In this document: positions 60,376 through 64,000 of the stretch, piece after piece
Numbering within the stretch: the stretch's first letter is position 1
Layout: each line of letters opens with the position of its first letter
From: JACPFJ01 sp036504875
GTDB taxonomy: Bacteria > Desulfobacterota > Desulfuromonadia > Geobacterales > Pseudopelobacteraceae
Assembly (NCBI GenBank): GCA_036504875.1
Contig: DASXUK010000072.1
Coordinates: 1-64,000 of the forward strand
Direction: 5' to 3'
Length of the DNA: 64,000 nt
Translations under genes and position numbers: made by a program
The notes under the pieces: model-generated
What the model saw: only the letters and a program-made list of their open reading frames with translations
Databases searched by the model: none
What the model was told of the DNA's origin: nothing

Positions 60376-61905
60376 ATGCAAAAATCGCGTATCGCAGCCA
60401 TCGATATTGGTACCAACTCCATTCGTTGTATCATCGCAGAAGCCTCCAAAGACGGCAAATTCAAGATTATGGATGATGAGAAGGCAACGGTGCGCCTGGG
60501 GGAGAAACTGGCCATAACCGGAGTGATCTCTGATGAGGCCTCAAGACGAGCAATTGAAGCTATCCGACATTTTCGAAAACTTCTGACCGGGTTGAATGTC
60601 CAGGAAATAGAAGCGGTTGCCACCAGCGCCGTTAGAACAGCAATCAACGGCAAAGAGCTGGTTGCGAAGCTTTCAGAAGAGCTGGGACACGAGATCAAGA
60701 TCATTTCCGGTGAAGGAGAAGCCGAACTGACGGCAGCCTCCGCCTTTTCGAATTTTGACATGTCCGGGAAACGCTATGCCATGGTCGATATAGGCGGAGG
60801 GAGTGTCGAAATCGTTACGGCGTGTGGGAATCATGTGGAAAAATTCTACTCGCTCGATCTGGGTGCGGTTGTCATGACTGACCGTTTTTTACTGAGCGAC
60901 CCGATAGATGTGGATGAGTTGATAAAACTCCAGCGTCATATACGCGGAAAGCTCAAACGAGCCTTTACCGGCAAAATGGCTTCCGTTGATTCATTGATTG
61001 GGTCGGGAGGCACCATGACAGCGATCGGCTGCATGGCCTTGCAGATGCGCAATGACAACTACGTGTCCATACATGGTTACGAGGTACTCCGGTCCGAGGT
61101 TGTCCACATGCTGGCCATGCTGATCCGCAAAGATCTGAAAGGGCGCCGGACCATCCCGGGACTTAACCAGGACCGGGCCGACATCATTGTGGCCGGAGTG
61201 GTAGTGATTGAGGAACTGCTGCGTTTTTTCGACACTAATCGAATAATAATCAATGAGCGGGGAATCCGCGAGGGACTACTAATCAGGGCAATAAAACGAC
61301 TCGGTTTTGCTGCCGAAAACAGTACCCAGCTTACCTGGAGAGAGACCGTTAAGGATTTTGCACGCTCCTGCCATGTGGACGAGCCCCATGCTATACACGT
61401 GGCCGGCATGGCCCTCTCGGTTTTTGATACACTGGCGCTTGCTTTCGGATTGAAGAAGCCGGAGAGAAGACTTCTTGAAGCGGCGGCCATTCTCCATGAC
61501 AGTGGATATTTCATCAGCTACGGCAGTCATCACAAACACTCCTATCATCTTATACGCCACGCCGAACTGTTTAGCTTCACCCCGCGTGAACGGGAGCTTA
61601 TAGCACAGATTGCGCGCTACCATCGCAAGTCGCTCCCCAAACGAAAACATGATGCCTTTCAGAGCTTGAAGGAAAAGGATCAGGTGATAGTGGCCCGCCT
61701 GGGCGGTATTCTGCGTCTGGCTGATGGGCTTGACCGCCGCAGAAGTGGTCTGATACAGGAGGTCTCTTGTAAATTTGAAGGCACAACAACAACTATCAAC
61801 ATCACTGCCACTGAGGATGTTTCGGTTGAGATTTTTGGTGCCAATGCCAAGAAAGACCTGTTTGAAAAAGCCTTCGGCAGTACGGTTGTCTTTGCATCCC
61901 CATGA
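60376..61905 (+). CDS. ppx: Exopolyphosphatase / pppGpp phosphohydrolase (Ppx/GppA)
   Basis: A 509-residue enzyme. The ASKHA N-terminal half has AAIDIGTNSIRCIIAE, EAVATSAVRTA, IISGEGEAELTA, MVDIGGGSVEIV and a catalytic Glu position in the GEGEAEL block. The C-terminal half has the HD-type helical domain (HVAGMALSVFDTL, AAILHDSGYFI, HHKHSYHLI). This is the long Ppx/GppA form acting on polyphosphate or pppGpp, in the cytoplasm. It is coupled to sixA. The 211-bp space after it, to 62116, holds no evident gene or terminator. Confidence 0.93.
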   Translation: MQKSRIAAIDIGTNSIRCIIAEASKDGKFKIMDDEKATVRLGEKLAITGVISDEASRRAIEAIRHFRKLLTGLNVQEIEAVATSAVRTAINGKELVAKLSEELGHEIKIISGEGEAELTAASAFSNFDMSGKRYAMVDIGGGSVEIVTACGNHVEKFYSLDLGAVVMTDRFLLSDPIDVDELIKLQRHIRGKLKRAFTGKMASVDSLIGSGGTMTAIGCMALQMRNDNYVSIHGYEVLRSEVVHMLAMLIRKDLKGRRTIPGLNQDRADIIVAGVVVIEELLRFFDTNRIIINERGIREGLLIRAIKRLGFAAENSTQLTWRETVKDFARSCHVDEPHAIHVAGMALSVFDTLALAFGLKKPERRLLEAAAILHDSGYFISYGSHHKHSYHLIRHAELFSFTPRERELIAQIARYHRKSLPKRKHDAFQSLKEKDQVIVARLGGILRLADGLDRRRSGLIQEVSCKFEGTTTTINITATEDVSVEIFGANAKKDLFEKAFGSTVVFASP

Positions 61906-62116
61906 CATTGATCCAACTGCCCCCCACCTCAGTCTGATCATCGAACCGTCACAATCAGTTTACTCACTTGTAACGCCGTCACACTTCAAATCAGTGTAAA
62001 GTTTTGTCTGCAATCGATGTCCAGTCTTTGTACTCCTTTTTGACTGGGCCCTGATAAACAGGATAAGTAAGTTAGCAAAGTCGTTTCCTGCCTGAAAAGC
62101 GCAGAAAGGCCCTGCC

Positions 62117-64000
62117 ATGTTTATAGAAACCAGTAGTGACTTGTGTTCGCCTGGGCATAAGCTTTCCCCGGTCAGGATTATGCTTTTGTATTCTTTTGTC
62201 GGGATCGGGTGGGTATTGTTTTCCGATACCGCGTCCGCCTGGTTTGTAGAGGATTTGAGCCAGTTCGAACGAGTTGGTATCTTTAAGGGGATACTGTTCG
62301 TTATTGCGACTGCCGGTTTTTTGTATCTGTTGATTCGTCATAATGCTCAACAGCTCCGATCTTCGCATGAAACCTTTCACCTGGCCGAACAAGAGATAAA
62401 AAAACTTGCCTATTACGACCGGGAGACCGGCCTGCCCAACCACAACCTACTGCTGGACCGATTGAATCAGGTAATAGCGTTCAACAGCCGAAAGTCAAAG
62501 AATACGGCCGTGTTCTATATAAGTCTTACCGGTTTCAAGGCTGTTGTTGACGCACGGGGGCATAGCGGCGGGAGCGAAGCGGTGCGCGGTATTGCCGATC
62601 GCCTGACATCGACGTTGCGTGAATATGATACCATTGCCCGTATCCATCGCGATGAATTCGTTATCGTACTGGGTGGAACGGTACTGGAGGGCGATGTCGC
62701 CCTGATCCTGAACAAGCTGAAGGCGGTTTTCTCTGCGCCGATCCAACTGGGAACAGATGAAGCTATAATTCCGGCCTGTTTCGGTGTTGCCTGTTTTCCG
62801 GCGGACGGCGTGACAAGTGAGTTGCTTCTTCAAAATGCCCATATTGCCATGAATCAGGCACGCCAAAATCGCGAGACGTTCCAGTATTACTCCGAAGCAC
62901 TCAATCATAAGGCTGTCGAGCGTCACAGTATTGAAACCGGGTTATTGCGAGCCATAGATGATCGAGAATTTTTCCTCTGTTATCAACCCAAGATGGCCAT
63001 CAACGGAAAGGATATTATCGGCATGGAGGCCCTTGTGCGCTGGCAGCGACCAGGTCAAGGCATTATACCGCCTGACAAATTTATACCTGTGGCGGAAGAA
63101 AATGGGCTGATCGTGCAGCTGGGGACATATGTGTTGCAGGAGGCCTGTCGACAGAACAAGGCTTGGCAGGATGCCGGATTGCCGAAACTCAAGGTCGCCG
63201 TCAATCTCTCCGCCCGCCAATTGCGTGACAACGCTTTTGTACCACTGGTCATGCAAACCCTTGAAGAAACCGGACTTGAGCCGCACTTTCTTGAGCTTGA
63301 GCTGACCGAAAGCGCACTCATGGACGATGCCAACGATACGGTCTGCAAGCTGCTTCGCCTGAAAGAACTGGGCATCAGTATCTCGGTAGATGACTTTGGC
63401 ACCGGTTACTCTTCGCTCTCATATCTTAAACATCTGCCGATCGACACGATCAAGGTTGATCGCTCTTTTGTTCGCGATATTATCAATGACCCAGACGATG
63501 CGGCAATCGTGGATGCCATTGTTGCCATGGCTCACTCACTTAAACTGAATGTCATTGCCGAAGGGGTTGAAACACGCGAGCAACTCGAATTTCTACGAGA
63601 GCGCAAATGCCAGCAGGCGCAGGGCTATTATTTTGCCCGGCCACTGGACCCCCAGCAGTTTGAAGCTTTTATTGCTCAAGGTCTGTCGGTCGGAGACATG
63701 TCGGTTTCCACACCCGATGTATATCCCGGCACTATTGGTGTGCTCTCCAATGTGGAAGTACCCCGGAACCCGGATTCCAGCCACAATTCTGTTACTGCAG
63801 TCAACGTAGAGTATATCGGCGACATTTCCACACTGGTATTAGCCGCTCACCCCGGTGATAATCTTGCAGCAGTTCTCAAACGATTTCAGGGCAATCCGGA
63901 CCTATTGGTTCTGCCGGTGGTGGCTGAGGGCCGCGCTGTCGGCATTATCAATCGCTCGACCTTTCTTGAAGAACATATCATCGGATTGAACGGATTCGCC
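62117..64000 (+). CDS. Membrane GGDEF/EAL protein, cut by the window edge
   Basis: The frame opens at ATG 62117 and is still open at 64000 (628 codons, no stop), so the C-terminus is missing. Two membrane helices lie near residues 19-40 and 57-75. A GGDEF-type domain follows (about 105-265) but the signature reads HRDEF, so cyclase activity is doubtful. The EAL domain (about 275-520) is intact: EALVRW, NLSARQL, LELTESALMDD, VDDFGTGYSSLSYLKHLPIDTIKVDRSFV, AEGVET and QGYYFARPL. It should hydrolyse cyclic di-GMP. After about residue 560 a CBS-like segment begins (VVAEGRAVGIINRSTFLE), which may bind nucleotides. The gene continues beyond the window. Confidence 0.88.
   Translation, partial: MFIETSSDLCSPGHKLSPVRIMLLYSFVGIGWVLFSDTASAWFVEDLSQFERVGIFKGILFVIATAGFLYLLIRHNAQQLRSSHETFHLAEQEIKKLAYYDRETGLPNHNLLLDRLNQVIAFNSRKSKNTAVFYISLTGFKAVVDARGHSGGSEAVRGIADRLTSTLREYDTIARIHRDEFVIVLGGTVLEGDVALILNKLKAVFSAPIQLGTDEAIIPACFGVACFPADGVTSELLLQNAHIAMNQARQNRETFQYYSEALNHKAVERHSIETGLLRAIDDREFFLCYQPKMAINGKDIIGMEALVRWQRPGQGIIPPDKFIPVAEENGLIVQLGTYVLQEACRQNKAWQDAGLPKLKVAVNLSARQLRDNAFVPLVMQTLEETGLEPHFLELELTESALMDDANDTVCKLLRLKELGISISVDDFGTGYSSLSYLKHLPIDTIKVDRSFVRDIINDPDDAAIVDAIVAMAHSLKLNVIAEGVETREQLEFLRERKCQQAQGYYFARPLDPQQFEAFIAQGLSVGDMSVSTPDVYPGTIGVLSNVEVPRNPDSSHNSVTAVNVEYIGDISTLVLAAHPGDNLAAVLKRFQGNPDLLVLPVVAEGRAVGIINRSTFLEEHIIGLNGFA

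Overview
The window looks like the chromosome of a Geobacter-like member of the Desulfuromonadia. The grounds are several multiheme c-type cytochromes (a triheme PpcA-type c7, a seven-heme c plus di-heme b pair, nine- and eight-heme proteins, a tetraheme OmcE-type protein), a System II cytochrome c maturation pair, sigma-54 control with an NtrC-type regulator, two apparent UGA/selenocysteine genes, and proteobacterial housekeeping genes. From memory, the order purH-purD-purE-ppcA-resB-ccsA-cytochromes-NHL-omcE resembles the ppcA/omcE locus of Geobacter sulfurreducens. No search was run.

Layout. 1-2.2 kb: tRNA-Ser, a DnaQ-type exonuclease and a TraB-like membrane protein. 2.3-9.6 kb is accessory DNA: a HigBA toxin-antitoxin pair, a small permease, a frameshifted endonuclease V, an AT-rich two-gene module (HEPN-like protein plus a double-NTPase protein) and a Fic protein carrying an in-frame palindromic insert. 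9.6-13.4 kb: a transporter/Nudix/PPC operon, an HAD phosphatase, a rhodanese read through an in-frame UGA, and a cupin. 13.6-21 kb is a regulatory and respiratory unit: hybrid histidine kinase, sigma-54 activator, tandem operator-like palindromes, a sigma-54 promoter, and an operon of small membrane proteins, a pseudo-receiver, a seven-heme cytochrome and a cytochrome b. This resembles the CbcBA quinol oxidase and its BccR regulator. 21-23 kb: poorly known membrane or lipoprotein genes.

23-35 kb is mainly metabolism: a TPP riboswitch ahead of thiED-thiC, alr, selenocysteine selD, an ASKHA ATPase, purH, purD and purE. A GT-C/TPR membrane protein sits inside the pur set. 35-45.4 kb is the extracellular electron transfer locus: PpcA-type c7, ResB, CcsA, two multiheme cytochromes, two NHL beta-propeller lipoproteins, an OmcE-type tetraheme cytochrome with its own sigma-54 promoter, and a 749-residue beta-barrel. 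45.5-53.5 kb is a glycan cluster (glycosyltransferases, a radical SAM/SPASM enzyme and a second GT-C/TPR protein). 53.6-55.3 kb is a mobile-element scar at tRNA-Gly with a degenerate integrase and an internally deleted porin. 55.4-64 kb holds an alpha/beta hydrolase-GH3-glycosyltransferase-membrane protein operon, sixA, ppx and the start of a GGDEF/EAL protein cut by the window edge.

Main candidates for new biology are the KGGVGR/Sll1717-like double NTPase with its HEPN-like partner, the selenocysteine rhodanese, the palindrome-controlled cytochrome bc module, and the hydrolase-GH3-glycosyltransferase operon.
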